DNA of 64,000 nt from Lolium rigidum. Taxonomy: Eukaryota; Streptophyta; Magnoliopsida; Poales; Poaceae. The stretch covers positions 264,873,687 through 264,937,686 of the forward strand of contig NC_061510.1 in the NCBI RefSeq assembly GCF_022539505.1. The letters are read 5' to 3'. The translations under genes and the position numbers were made by a program. Below the pieces are notes generated by a model, which worked only from the letters and a program-made list of their open reading frames with translations, was not told where the DNA came from and searched no databases. This document shows positions 1-10,986 of the stretch, piece after piece (the first letter of the stretch is position 1; each line of letters begins with the position of its first letter).

Positions 1-28
1 GCAATTTAGGGATGAGTGTTGACTCGTG

Positions 29-918
29 AACAGACGGAAAGCCAACCGTCATCGTCTCCCATCGCCCTCTCCCACGGAGACCAGCGGCGGCCGGATCCAA
101 TCTCCACCCGGCGTGAGATCCGGGCCCCTCTCCCTCCGCTTGCCGCTCCGGCGGCGCAGGAGAGGGAGGGGACCTCGTTCCTCCTCCGTTTTGTAGTTAG
201 GGCTTGGCCGGCTGTGGTGCGTCGTTGGGGTGGTGGGAGCGGCGCTCGGGCAAATAAATCTGCCTCAACTCCACTCCCACACCGGCGGCGACCTTCACGG
301 CGGCGTCTCGGAGTTGTTGGCAACGTGTGCTTGTCGATCTTTCAGGTTGGCAGCTTGGTTTTCTCGCCGGTCTTCAGATCTGGCGAGATCGGTTTCTCGA
401 CGTGTCACCTGGCGCTTGTCGTTGTCCACGACGGCGCTGGGGGCCGGGGCGAGGTGGTTCTTCCGGGAGCGAAAATGTTGGTCCGGAGGTGGTTGGTATG
501 CGGTTCTTCTCCGACTTCGTCGATGGGAGGCGGCGTATCTTGGTCCAAGACGACGCACGGGGACGTCCCCGGTCGACGTGCCACGGCGACATGTGCCTCG
601 GCCGCTTGCGGCGAGGTCTCGTTCATCGACTCACAAAACCTCGTTGGCGATGGTGCTTTTTTGGATCTTGCAATGGTGGAGGCTCGGCGTCACTTCTTGC
701 GTCCGTCTCGGCGGCGTTGGAATTGGGCGGCGGCCGCTGGTTACGGTGGTTGCAGGAAACTCTAGGGATCGTTTTGTATTTCTCGATCTTTTAGGATTTT
801 ATCCGCAAATTCGTGATAATCATTTTATCCCAGGTTTGTCTTTTGGGTTTCACATGTGTTGCTTCATGCTAACTTGGTTTTCGATTAATGAAATATGTGG
901 TTCTCAAAAAAAAAAAAT
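29..918 (+). mobile_element. Poly(A)-tailed non-LTR retroposon, about 890 bp
   Basis: The segment is flanked by a perfect 10-bp direct repeat, TTGACTCGTG, at 19-28 and 922-931, and ends in a run of about 12 A (906-917) just before the second repeat. A poly(A) tail plus a TSD of this length is the signature of insertion by LINE machinery. The first 700 bases are GC-rich; the last 150 are AT-rich with TTAATGAAATATGTGG before the tail, like a transcript 3' end. A 249-codon open frame runs from 16 to 765, but it begins outside the element and shows no reverse transcriptase or endonuclease motif, so I do not call it a gene. It could be an internally deleted LINE, a SINE-like element or a processed gene copy. 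Confidence 0.7.
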
Positions 919-968
919 CTTTTGACTCGTGGGATGGTCTTGGTCATAGCAGCCACGGTGGCCCGCCC

Positions 969-1068
969 NNNNNNNNNNNNNNNNNNNNNNNNNNNNNNNN
1001 NNNNNNNNNNNNNNNNNNNNNNNNNNNNNNNNNNNNNNNNNNNNNNNNNNNNNNNNNNNNNNNNNNNN
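969..1068. other. Assembly gap (100 N)
   Basis: Exactly 100 N, so the true size is unknown. The sequence on its right begins inside the left LTR of the gypsy element, at a point matching 13721 of the right LTR. About 1.55 kb of LTR (12170-13720 in the right copy) is therefore missing at or near the gap. The 50 bases to its left (919-968) are host DNA of the small retroposon and match nothing I recognise. Confidence 0.95.
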
Positions 1069-4000
1069 GGAGCTACCCTAGGGCAAGCACATGACTCACC
1101 GCCAGTGGTTACCTCAAACCCTAGAACAGCCAAACCAACAAGCCAAATACAATTATCATCACCCTGATTGGGTTCAAAGAAGGGCTAGGGTTCCCAACCA
1201 CTGTGGGCATCCATCTAGCCTAATCCAACCAATTGTGATGATCATCACTATATAGTTCACATCAATTATCCACTCCATCAATTAAAGCAAAATAGATAAT
1301 TGATATTAACAAGTAAATCATGAAACAGACACATGCTAATGATCCAGAGGATCACTGCAAGTGTCACTGATGCTTGAGCAAGCACTAGCACCGATCCGTG
1401 CCACACACATACACATAGATAGGTAACAAGAATGCACAGTGCACGTGTAAGCAAGCCAATAACCAACTGCCGATGAACACATGATCATCGAGCTTGCCAT
1501 AGCATGTTAGGGCATGCTAGAGCATCACTAAGCAACGAGAGCATGGACCGGATATTGAATTGGCCACAGATAATCAACAAGTATTCCACGGATAACCAAG
1601 ATAGCAAGAATTAAGCATAGCTAATGGGCGGAATAGAGCAAGCACCGTAGCAAGAATTCATGGCGAGTAGCACAAGCAAGACACAGCAATAGCACAAGTA
1701 GCACAAGAAGAAGACAAACAAAGCACAAGAAGAAGACAACAGCCTAGCACGGCCGGAACCTCTACGAGGACAAGCAGGCCATGGTCAAGCTAGACGAAGA
1801 AGAGGTGAGGAAGAAGAAGTAGAAGGGAAGGAGAGGAACTCACCAGGGAGGAGGTGGCCGACGCGGTCATGGCGGCCAAGGCGGCGCGCGCCGGAGCACG
1901 GCGGCACCAGGCCTGGCCAAGCCACGCCTGGCGACCACCACCGCACCTAGCGCTGCACCACGCGCAGGGGAGGCGCCTGGATGAAGGGCCACGGCCTCTC
2001 CAACGCGCGGCGGCGGCGGACGCCAACGGCCTGGCGCACTGGAGCGACGATGGCGAGCGAACGGCGACGCCCGCGACAGATCGGCGCGGACCATCTGGTT
2101 CGCCGTCGAACGGCGACCCAGATCCGCAGCACCTCGTCGCCGGCGACGGCCTAGGGCGGCGGGAATAAATCGGCGACGACGGAGGCGACTCTGGTCGCCA
2201 GAGCGAGAGAGAGAGAGAGATTAGGGTTTCGCGTGCGAGGAGAGGGGAGCGCGTCTGAGTCCGACCGAGCCGGTTGGGGCGGCTCGGGTTTGACTCAACC
2301 CTTTGGGCCACCTGACAGGTGGGGCCCAAGGGTATTTTAGGTATTTCATAATTCCTATATATGCTGAAACTTTGAAATTTAATAGAAAATTGATAAAAGC
2401 TCTTAAAAATAAATTAAAAATATGAAAAAGGATCAGCATAAAATTCTCTATTTAAATAAAATATCAAAGAGAATTTTTGAAGATAATTAAGAATAAGTCC
2501 TATTTTGAGGATTTAAATAATGATTTAAATCACACATATTATTTTCAATAATAAAAATAAGTCCATTAATGCAACTGGACTTTCAAAACACCTTGACAAT
2601 ATTTCAAGGTTGAATTTACCCTAAACAGCAGTATCTCCAAATCTATCTTAGTATTAACCTCTCATAAAATAACAACGACATCGGAAGGGGAACAAACCCT
2701 AAAACTCGGAATCATGCATAATTGCTTCTTTAACCATTGCCCTTATCGGACAATGATGCTATTTTTCAGAGACAGAGGACAAGGGTCAGTCCACACCTTC
2801 CAACTGCAAAACTTTGCAGTGTTCATGCAAGTTCATCACTTGCTCATGTCATTTGAGTATTTATATCAAATTACTTGCAAAGTACTATGGTTATCACTAT
2901 TGCATAAAAACCAAAACCACTACTTTCATAACTATGAATATGACTATGTGGTGGGCAATGGAACCATGGATTGTGTTGATATGGTGGAGGTTCCATTGCA
3001 AGGGTTTATATCCATCTAGGATTAAACAACAAATGTCGCCAGTGATTCTTGTGCCGTAATACCCGTGTTAACCATAAGATCCGGAGTGGGACGGAGTAGT
3101 CAAAAGTGTTTCCACCTCTCGTTCATCAACGGATGCGCTTAACGTAGCAGCTTGTATCCGGCGGAACAACCGGAGGGTGGGGATCCCATTCTAATTCCCC
3201 ACGGTAAAGCATTGCTTGCCGTAGCAGCTTGTGTCTTGCGGAACAACCGGAGGGTGGGGATCCCATTCTAATTCCCCACGGTAATGCGGTCTATGATGGG
3301 TTGCAGCTACCGGCGTAGGAGTGTATGGTAGAGCCCAAGCACTCGTCGTCGTGGTCGGGGTCCACCCTGAAATTACGGGAATAATGGGACCGGCGTGGAC
3401 CCGTGGTCGGGGCATGCAACAACGGGTGGGTGTTCGAGGTAGCGGAGGAACATGATTGGCTAGAACTTATACCGGGCCTCACACCGAAGGAAGTGTGGAC
3501 GGGAAAGCTGCCCGGTTGGCACCAAGGTTAAGATCTCTTATGGGTAAAGCAACACACCTCTGCAGAGTGTAAAGAACCGTGACTCGTCACTCCCTGTTCC
3601 GGGATAAGGAACCGCGAACGCGGCCGGAAAGGAACTCCACGAAGTTCTAGTAAACCGGTGAAGGCCGACGGACATAGCTCTTTGGAATAAAAGCAATCTC
3701 TTGAAGAAATGTTTACCAAAACTTGCATTGGTATTAGACTTTCTCGGTCTAATATCGTAGCTAGTGCATTAAACACCTCTTCTCTATAATGAACTTGTTG
3801 AGTACGCTCGTACTCATACCACTCTTAAATCCCATGCTTAGATTGTCTGAATCGTCTGGAGGAGGACTACGACAACAATGAAGGAGCCGAGATCATCGGC
3901 TATGAAGAACCGGACCTCTCCGGAGGTATTGAGGGCGTAGACTACCTCATCGTCTACGGAACCGGGAGGCTTCCGGAGGAGATCAAGCCTCGAACATCTC

Positions 4001-4317
4001 GAGTAGTAGTAGAAGCCGAGCAGCCCGAACTCTTAGTATTTAGCTGCTCGAAGAAATAAATGTATAACTTAATGAGACTCTTATATTGTAAGCTAAGTTG
4101 GGTTCGCCTCGAACCCAGGAGTATTCCTCTTAGGACCCAAGAGGAGCTCCGAGACGACATGTGTATGATATTTGTAATAATAAATGAATGAGTTATGGAC
4201 CTGCTATGTTCCGTTGTACTACTCTGAGGGATGTAATATTTACTGAATGGTACTTCGTGAATGTTATATCAACGACCGGCATACTACAACATGCGAGGCA
4301 GGCGTGTGGTCACCACA
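1069..4317 (+). repeat. Left (5') LTR of the chromovirus, 3' portion only
   Basis: It aligns along its whole length with 13721-16960 and ends in the same ...GGTCACCACA, followed after two bases by the primer site. It contains a GC-rich tract (about 1850-2160) with a GA microsatellite (2204-2219), then an AT-rich tract. A 60-bp unit (CGTAGCAGCTTGT...CCCCACGGTAA) is repeated back to back near 3140-3285. The short open frames inside it also occur in the right LTR and are not genes. Confidence 0.93.
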
Positions 4318-4319
4318 GT

Positions 4320-4331
4320 TGGTATCGGAGC
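4320..4331 (+). other. Primer binding site, tRNA-iMet type
   Basis: TGGTATCGGAGC lies two bases after the LTR end. It differs at one position from the complement of the plant initiator methionine tRNA 3' end (TGGTATCAGAGC). It marks the plus-strand orientation of the element. Confidence 0.85.
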
Positions 4332-4535
4332 AAAAGCTTTGACCTTAGGTTGGAACCTAGTAAATGGGACCGAACGTTAGGAGTCAAATAGGATTAGTAA
4401 AGAATTCTCTAAAAAGTATGGTGTATATTCACTTGAGAATACAACAATCATATCTTTTAGTGCGATAATTCTTTATTATCTCTATTATGATGCATTATTA
4501 CTAATCTTATATTCTTTCTATTTCTACAGCCTACA
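4332..4535 (+). promoter_or_regulatory. Untranslated leader with a splice-acceptor-like end
   Basis: There are 204 noncoding bases between the primer site and the first ORF. The last part is pyrimidine-rich and ends TTCTATTTCTACAG just before CCTACAATGG, which looks like an intron 3' splice site placed directly ahead of the start codon. A donor could be any of several GT sites near 4415. Whether this leader is spliced is inference. Confidence 0.35.
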
Positions 4536-5063
4536 ATGGCAAGTTCACGTCCGGGACGAAACGTGAAAGTGATGGATTCTACACTGAGTGAATATGAAGG
4601 AGGACTTGCAGATATTCTACGAGCCATGTTACTTGAATTTGGGTGTGATCCCCAGATCCAAGTAAAGAAATACATGTACTATGATGGTACTGTATTGGCC
4701 AAGTGTAGGGTAGGGCTACGACTTCCCGAATCTTTGGGACTGAGCGTAGTAATGCCAGCAGGGGAAGCCAGAACTATGAACACAGCCTACCATATAGCCG
4801 TTATGAGAGCCATAACCGATATTCGGGAGCATAAGACGAAAGAGCTTATGGGTTCCGAATTCACCCACATTCCTCATAATCAAGAGGAAGAAGATCCCAT
4901 GCTTAACCACTACAAATATGCAAAACGCAAACCAATAGCAGCTGCAAAATACATGGACAATAGCCGCAACTTCATATCATTACTCTTTCAGTTGAACCAT
5001 CATCTGACGGGAGCAATTGATACGATGCTAGAGGAGTTTACTCGAACCCAAGGAGGAGATTAG
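4536..5063 (+). CDS. Extra ORF upstream of gag (first), unknown function
   Basis: A 175-codon frame opens with MASSRPGRN and closes with TAG at 5061, in the position where gag usually begins. It lacks gag, zinc-knuckle or enzyme motifs. The middle part (about residues 45-95) runs ...YYDGTVLAKCRVGLRL... into GEARTMNTAYHIAVMRAI, a strand-rich stretch followed by a helix with a small-residue and alanine pattern. This loosely resembles the last strand and helix of a double-stranded-RNA-binding fold; that resemblance is speculative. The C-terminal third is rich in charged residues and asparagine. A second extra ORF follows 13 bases later in another frame. It is probably translated from a leader or spliced RNA. 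I do not recognise the family. Confidence 0.6.
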   Translation: MASSRPGRNVKVMDSTLSEYEGGLADILRAMLLEFGCDPQIQVKKYMYYDGTVLAKCRVGLRLPESLGLSVVMPAGEARTMNTAYHIAVMRAITDIREHKTKELMGSEFTHIPHNQEEEDPMLNHYKYAKRKPIAAAKYMDNSRNFISLLFQLNHHLTGAIDTMLEEFTRTQGGD

Positions 5064-5076
5064 GGGGAAAGAACCT

Positions 5077-5619
5077 ATGGAGAATGTGGTGCACACACCG
5101 GCCTACTCAGCTGGTGACTACATCGATATAGATCCTCTTGAGCGTGAAGCTACACTCGTTACACCCGGGAACTATCTGGGAAGTTCCTATGGGGGATATG
5201 AGGGCGGAGAGGAATCCGGAAACAATCAGCGTTCCGCGACTCCGATAGAAAACTCCACGGGTTGGCGTTGGGGGTCTGATACTGGAACTCATAGTACCTC
5301 AGCGTATTATGACGGGGAGATGAATGAAGATGCCACGACCCAGCACCAGACTTATCCGTGGAATGAGGAAGAAGTTGGAGGGTATCCGACACAGGTTGAG
5401 TCGGATACGAATGTAGGAAATACCTATGGTGTAGGTACAGGGGAATACACCCGATGGGTGGACTACGATGCACTGAATGATCAGTTCGTGAATACTGATT
5501 TTTCCCTAGGATCATCATCTGATTCCGACTACCAGCCAACGGGGAGACCTTATGTTCCAGGTTTTGTCAGGAAGACGACACGTTCGACCGGATGGAAGCC
5601 TGGAATGTATCGGGAGTGA
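5077..5619 (+). CDS. Extra ORF upstream of gag (second), acidic low-complexity protein
   Basis: This 180-codon frame (MENVVHTPAYSAGDY...) is rich in Gly, Ser, Thr, Tyr, Asp and Glu and nearly free of hydrophobic stretches, so it is probably disordered. The C-terminus turns basic (VRKTTRSTGWKPGMYRE). It lies in a different frame from the preceding ORF, and the two may once have been one protein joined by a frameshift or an intron: the first ends in ...TRTQGGD and this begins within 15 bases. No catalytic motif is visible. Confidence 0.55.
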   Translation: MENVVHTPAYSAGDYIDIDPLEREATLVTPGNYLGSSYGGYEGGEESGNNQRSATPIENSTGWRWGSDTGTHSTSAYYDGEMNEDATTQHQTYPWNEEEVGGYPTQVESDTNVGNTYGVGTGEYTRWVDYDALNDQFVNTDFSLGSSSDSDYQPTGRPYVPGFVRKTTRSTGWKPGMYRE

Positions 5620-5922
5620 AGATCGAGTAGAGACTACCAAGGGAAGCAGGACTACAATACACAAGTACCACGTGTATTGTAGTGTGTAATATTTTGTAGA
5701 AATTTGTACATGTACTTTAATAAGTGAGTTTGCATACTCACATCGACTTGAGTATTGTAATAAGACCACTTAAGTATGTAAATATACGGTATATGTTTTG
5801 TATGATTTGGATTTGCTTCTTGATTTCCATTGCGTGACTAGTTCTGTGCACAATGTTGAGCTCGTAAAACTTGCGCATGGAGTAATTATGAGTATCATCT
5901 TGTGTTGCGGAACTAGGGGGAT
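5620..5922 (+). other. Spacer between the extra ORFs and gag
   Basis: AT-rich, with several TAATAAG and TTTGTAC-like stretches that could serve as a 3' end for the upstream ORFs, followed by CTAGGGGGATATG at the gag start. I see no gene in it. Confidence 0.6.
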
Positions 5923-6778
5923 ATGTCGGGAGCGTTAGGAGAGGAGACCGAAGCGCAGCGCATGGAGCGCGAAGCAAAACAAAAGGAAGAGGCTGAGGGA
6001 GCAGCCAGAGATCAGTTTCCACCACCACCACCACCCATGACGCAGCAGAATTTTGTTCAGTACATGCAGCTGGTGGAGGAAAGACAACGTGTAACGTTGG
6101 AGCAGCAGAACAAATTTTTCCAAGAATTGCTGCAACAAAACAGGGTAGAGAGACCTGAGAATCCGGGAGTCACCTTAGCGGACTTCCGTAACACCAAGCC
6201 TATATCTTTCGCATACGCGCCCGAGCCAATGGACGCGGAAGATTGGCTTATGGATACTGAGCGAAAGCTCAATACCGTTGGATCTAACGACCAAGAGAAG
6301 GTTCGTTATGCTACCCACCTGCTGTGTGGACCTGCCGCATCATGGTGGGACAATATAGTAGCCGTTTATCCGGCTGGAAAGGTATTTACTTGGGAGGAAT
6401 TTGCAAGGAAGTTCAGGGAATCCAATGTCCCTGAAAGTATTGTGGAACTGAAGCGTCGAGAGTTTGAAAGTCTCGAGCAGAAAGACAAGGCCATCCTGAC
6501 CTATGTCAGGGAATTCTCCAAGCTGTCTCGGTATGCAGTTGAAGAAGTCAATACCGAGGACAAGAAGAAGAAAAGGTTTCTGAGGGGGTTAAGTCCCCAG
6601 TTCAAAGTACAGCTCCGTATGATGAGAGCGACGGAGTTTCAAGAGTTGGTGGATGCGGCCATCACTCTGGAAGATGATTTCAAGCAACTGCAAGAGGAAA
6701 AGAGGAAGAAGGCCAAGTTTGAGCCTAAGAGGTTTGTTAGTAACAAGCCTAATACCAGCTTGAGTTTCAAGCCAAGAT

Positions 6779-6815
<37 letters not shown>

Positions 6816-7095
6816 CCACAACAACAACAACAACAGCAACTACTACGGTAGTAGGAAGAACCAAGCATTCCAGCATCGCAAATCAAATAGTTTGCGTAAG
6901 TCGTGGATTCACGGGGCATATTGCCAAGGATTGCAAGAAGCCAAAGATTATATGCTTTGGTTGTCGCCGAGAGGGGCACATGCCGAAGGACTCGTCCCAA
7001 GAGAAACACCGGGGAGGTCAGTCCGGAGGAGGTGGAAGCGAGAGGAGGAAACACCGGAGGGAACCGGAAGAATAAGAAGCCTTTCGGCAAGCTGA
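5923..7095 (+). CDS. gag: gag of the chromovirus
   Basis: Capsid and nucleocapsid precursor, 390 codons as read. Residues about 100-260 match the retrotransposon gag core: MDAEDWLMDTERKLN, then LLCGPAASWWDNI, then LRRGLSP-like FLRGLSPQFKVQLR. An Asn tract encoded by (AAC)n at 6779-6840 precedes the nucleocapsid. Two CCHC knuckles can be followed at 6895-7000 only in the neighbouring +1 frame. In the first the second Cys codon reads CGT (Arg). In the second the last Cys is lost where the sequence reads GACTCGTCC. Both defects are CG-containing variants of a CTG/TGT context, so the frame change at the gag end may be a sequence error. Start chosen at the first ATG, which is followed by an Ala/Glu/Lys-rich helix. 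Confidence 0.85.
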
Positions 7096-7382
7096 ACCGC
7101 ACTAGTCCGGAGGAGGTGGTCAAGTCCGATCAGGCGGTGATAGGTACGCTCCGGATACTCACTCATCCCGGCAAAGTACTTTTTGATACCGGTGCAACTA
7201 CATCATTCATTTCTCAACAATTCATCATCAAACATGGGATTAGTTGCACTAAGTTAGATACACCCATAACTATACTTTCCGCGGGGGGAACGATAGTAGT
7301 AACTCATACCAAACAAAAACAAGTCATTATGATCAATAAGTGCGCGTTTGACGCGGACCTGTTCATTTTACCGATGAAGGAC
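7096..7382 (+). pseudogene. pol: Chromovirus protease, N-terminal part (split by solo LTR)
   Basis: Read in the frame running through 6903-7385. The retropepsin active site is LFDTGATTSFIS, with the catalytic Asp in DTGA near 7180. The reading frame stops at ...FILPMKD because a solo LTR is inserted. The homologous continuation, IDVILGMNWLEANG, resumes at 9040 on the other side. Protease would cut Gag-Pol in the particle; this copy cannot do so while interrupted. Confidence 0.88.
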
Positions 7383-9034
7383 TGATACGTCTCCGACGTA
7401 TCGATAATTTCTTGTGTTCCATGCCACATTATTGATGATATCTACATGTTATATGCACATTTTATGTCATATTCATGCATTTTCTGGAACTAAACTATTA
7501 ACAAGATGCCAAAGTGCCAGTTCCTGTTTTCTGCTGTTTTTGGTTTCAGAAATCCTAGTAACGAAATATTCTCGGAATTGGACGAAATCAACGCCCAGGT
7601 TCCTATTTTGCCCGGAAGCATCCAGAACACACGAGAACCGCCAGAGAGGGGGCACAGGCCCACCAGACGACAGGGTGGCGCGGCCTGGGGGTGGCCCGCG
7701 CCCCCCTATGGTGTCGTCGCCCCTTCGACCTTCTGACGCTGCCTCTTCGCCTATATAAAGGTCCCAGACCTAAAACCTCGATACGGAAAAGCCACGGTAC
7801 GAGAAACCTTCCAGAGCCGCCGCCATCGCGAAGCCAAGATCTGGGGACAGGAGTCTCCGTTCCGGCACGCCACCGGGACGGGGAAGTGCCCCCGGAAGGC
7901 TTCTCCATCGACACCACCGCCATCTTCATCAACGCTGCTGTCTCCCATGAGGAGGGAGTAGTTCTCCATCGAGGCTCGGGCTGTACCGGTAGCTATGTGG
8001 TTAATCTCTCTCCTATGTGCTTCAATACAATAATCTCATGAGCTGCCTTACATGATTGAGATTCATATGATGATGCTTGTAATCTAGATGTCATTATGCT
8101 AGTCAAGTGGGTTTTACTTATGTGATCTCCGGAGACTCCTTGTCCCACGTGTGTAAAGGTGACTAGTGTGTGCACCGTGTGGGTCTCTTAGGCTATATTT
8201 CACAGAATACTTATTCACCGTTATGAATGGCGTAGTGAAGTGCTTATTTATATCTCTTTATGATTGCAATGTGTTTTGTATCACAATTCATCTATGTGCT
8301 ACTCTAGTGATGTTATTAAAGTAGTCTATTCCTCCTCGCATGGTGTAAAGGTGACTAGTGTGTGCACCGTGTGGTTCTTGTCGTAGGCTATGATCATGAT
8401 CTCTTGTAGATTGTGAAGTTAACTATTACTTGTGATGGTATTGATGTGATCTATTTGGTTATGTTGATCTTTCATGCACTCTAAGGTTATTTAAATATGA
8501 ACATTGAATTGTGGAGATTGTTAACTCCGGCATTGAGGGTTCGTGTAATCCTACACAATGGTGTTCATCATCCAACAAGAGTGTAGAGTATGCATTTATC
8601 TATTCTGTTATGTGATCAATGTTGAGAGTGTCCACTAGTGAAAGTATAATCCCTAGGCCTTGTTCCTAAATATCGCTATCGCTGCTTGTTTACTCGTTTT
8701 ACTGCGTTACAACCGCTGCGTTACTACTCGCTTGTTTACTCGTCCCGGGCAAAGCACTTTTCGGTGCCATTGCCACTCGCTCATACTTATTTATACCACC
8801 CGTATTTCACTATCTCTTCGCCGAACTAGTGCACCTATTAGGTGTGTTGGGGACACAAGAGACTTCTTGCTTTGTGGTTGCAGGGTTGCATGAGAGGGAT
8901 ATCTTTGACCTCTTCCTCCCTGAGTTCGATAAACCTTGGGTGATCCACTTAAGGGAAACTTGCTGCTGTTCTACAAACCTCTGCTCTTGGAGGCCCAACA
9001 CTGTCTACAAGAATAGAAGCTCCCGTAGACATCA
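7383..9034 (+). mobile_element. Solo LTR of the TGATACGTC family inside the chromovirus protease
   Basis: It begins TGATACGTCTCCGACGTATC and ends GTAGACATCA, the same ends as the LTRs at 34195, 49005, 54051, 57559 and 60215, here on the plus strand. The TSD is AGGAC at 7378-7382 against AGGAT at 9035-9039, one mismatch. Removing the LTR and one TSD joins the two protease halves in frame. A TATA box (CTATATAAAG, 7751-7760) lies downstream of a GC-rich tract, so this LTR carries a promoter pointing into the downstream pol region. At 1,652 bp it is a little shorter and more diverged than the other copies (about 1,711-1,715 bp). Confidence 0.93.
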
Positions 9035-9285
9035 AGGATATTGATGTCATTCTTGGTATGAACTGGTTGGAAGCTAATGGAGCATTGATCGACTGTGTGA
9101 ACAAGACGGTATCTTTGAAAAGCCCCGATGGAAGTAGAATGATATGCCAAGGAGACAAACATACACAGATTGAAGTGGAGCTACAGCTGAACAGCATGAA
9201 GGAAGTGAAATTGGAAGATATACCTGTAGTGAATGAATTCCAGGATGTGTTTCCTGCGGAATTACCTGGTATGCCACCGAGATAG
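9035..9285 (+). pseudogene. pol: Chromovirus protease C-terminal part and linker to RT
   Basis: It begins with the TSD AGGAT and then reads IDVILGMNWLEANGALIDC, the second conserved retropepsin block (ILGMDWL type). The frame breaks at CCACCGAGATAGGG (about 9277-9290), where the expected reading continues in another frame into [12 protein letters not shown]. The break falls on a CGAG where a CAG would keep the frame. Confidence 0.85.
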
Positions 9286-10231
9286 GGAGATAGAATTCAC
9301 TATCGACCTAATTCCAGGAACAGCACCGATTGCTAAAGCACCATATAAGATGGGGCCTAAAGAGTTGAAAGAACTTAAGGAGCAATTGGATGACTTGGAA
9401 CAGAAAGGATTTATACAAGAAAGTGTTTCACCATGGGGATCACCTGTGATCTTCGTGGATAAAAGAGATGGAGGAAGAAGGATGTGCGGAGACTACAGGA
9501 ATCTGAACAACGTCACAATCAAGAACAAGTACCCACTTCCAAGAATACAAGATCTATTTGATCAAGTTAGAGGAGCGGGAGTCTTTTCCAAAATTGATCT
9601 AAGATCCGGTTATCACCAGATAAAGATCAAGAAGGAAGACGTTCCGAAAACTGCCTTTGTTTCAAGGTATGGACATCATGAATACCTGGTAGTGCCTTTT
9701 GGATTAACCAATGCCCAAGCAATTTTCATGAATCTCATGAATAAGATTTTCATGCCATGTCTAGACAAGTTCGTCATCGTATTCATCGATGATATCTTGA
9801 TCTATTCCAAAGATAAAGCTGAACATGCTGAACATTTGAAGATAGTGTTGCAAACACTAAGAGAACATCAACTCTATGCCAAATTCAGCAAGTGTGAATT
9901 TTGGCTAGATCAAGTAGAATTTCTTGGTCATGTCATTAGCAAAGATGGAATAGCTGTTAACCCGAGCAAGGTAGCAGCAGTTTTAGAATGGGAAGCACCT
10001 AAGACTGTCAAAGAAATCCGAGGATTCCTAGGAATGGCAGGATACTATCGGAGATTCATTGAAGGATTCTCCAAGATAGCAGGACCAATGACAAAGCTGC
10101 TAAGGAAGAACACACCATTCGTGTGGTCGAGGGAGTGTGAGAAGAGTTTTCAAACTCTAAAAGAGAAACTCACCACAACGACCGGTGTTAGCAGCTCTCG
10201 AAGTTGGCAAGGATTACACCGTGTACTGTGA
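9286..10231 (+). CDS. pol: Chromovirus reverse transcriptase
   Basis: RNA-dependent DNA polymerase of the Ty3/gypsy type, which copies element RNA into cDNA. Motifs in order: [54 protein letters not shown] (usually NAPA), then the catalytic [10 protein letters not shown] near 9785 with both Asp intact. The connection domain follows ([27 protein letters not shown]). The frame breaks again near 10180, and RNase H continues in another frame. Apart from the frame breaks the catalytic core looks intact. Confidence 0.92.
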
Positions 10232-10958
10232 CGCATCCAAACATGGATTGGGTTGCGTACTCATGCAAGATCGGAAGGTAATATCTTATGGATCGAGGCA
10301 ACTCAGACCTCATGAAGTGAATTATCCAACACACGACTTGGAATTAGCAGCAGTTGTATTTGCACTCAAAACATGGAGACATTTTCTCTATGGAGCCAAG
10401 TGTGAGCTCTATACAGATCATAAGAGTCTCAAATATTTCTTCACTCAGAAGGAACTCAACATGAGGCAGAAAAGATGGCTAGAATTAATCAAGGATTATG
10501 ATTTGACCATCAATTACACTCTAGGAAAGGCCAATGTTGTAGCAGATGCCTTAAGTAGGAAGAGCACCGGAGGAGTGGAACAAGAAATATCACCGGAGTT
10601 GAGGAAGGAAATAAGTCAAGCCCAAATACAACTTTGGGAGAAGGAAGCCCATGAAGGATTATCGGCGTTGCAAGTAGCCGATGAGTTAAAGGTTAACCTG
10701 AAGAATGAGATAATGATGGGTCAGCTGGACGATCCATTCATCGTTGAGGAGATGAGAAGAATAGATGAAGGAAGACCATCAGAATTTCACCGCGGAGAAT
10801 CTGGATCATTATGGTTCCAGAAAAGAATTTGTGTTCCGGATATTGCGGAAATCAAGGAAGTAATACTCCGGAAGCCCATCAAACACCATATTCCATTCAT
10901 CCGGGTAGTACAAAGATGTACATGGATCTCAAGGAGTTATTACGGTGGAATAATATGA
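10185..10958 (+). CDS. pol: Chromovirus RNase H and start of integrase
   Basis: RNase H degrades the RNA strand of the RNA-DNA hybrid. It starts at [16 protein letters not shown] and continues through [28 protein letters not shown] and [10 protein letters not shown], a standard gypsy RNase H with its acidic residues present. The frame runs on to about 10890 and then shifts. The integrase zinc-binding (H-H-C-C) domain continues in the 10811-11008 frame as [12 protein letters not shown]...AECHT. Confidence 0.9.
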   Translation: MLAALEVGKDYTVYCDASKHGLGCVLMQDRKVISYGSRQLRPHEVNYPTHDLELAAVVFALKTWRHFLYGAKCELYTDHKSLKYFFTQKELNMRQKRWLELIKDYDLTINYTLGKANVVADALSRKSTGGVEQEISPELRKEISQAQIQLWEKEAHEGLSALQVADELKVNLKNEIMMGQLDDPFIVEEMRRIDEGRPSEFHRGESGSLWFQKRICVPDIAEIKEVILRKPIKHHIPFIRVVQRCTWISRSYYGGII

Positions 10959-10986
10959 AGAGAGAGATAGCCCAATATGTGGCGGA

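Noticed and set aside
16..765. A 249-codon open frame at the window start
   Set aside because: It starts outside the retroposon's target duplication and lies in GC-rich DNA that is open in several frames on both strands. No domain is visible.
1854..2168. Alanine/arginine-rich frames duplicated at 14509-14823
   Set aside because: They lie in the GC-rich part of the two gypsy LTRs, and every frame there is open. This is LTR promoter DNA rather than a gene.
6589..6876. Poly-Val, poly-Leu and poly-Cys reading frames on the minus strand
   Set aside because: They are the complement of the (AAC)n Asn tract in gag and have no independent support.
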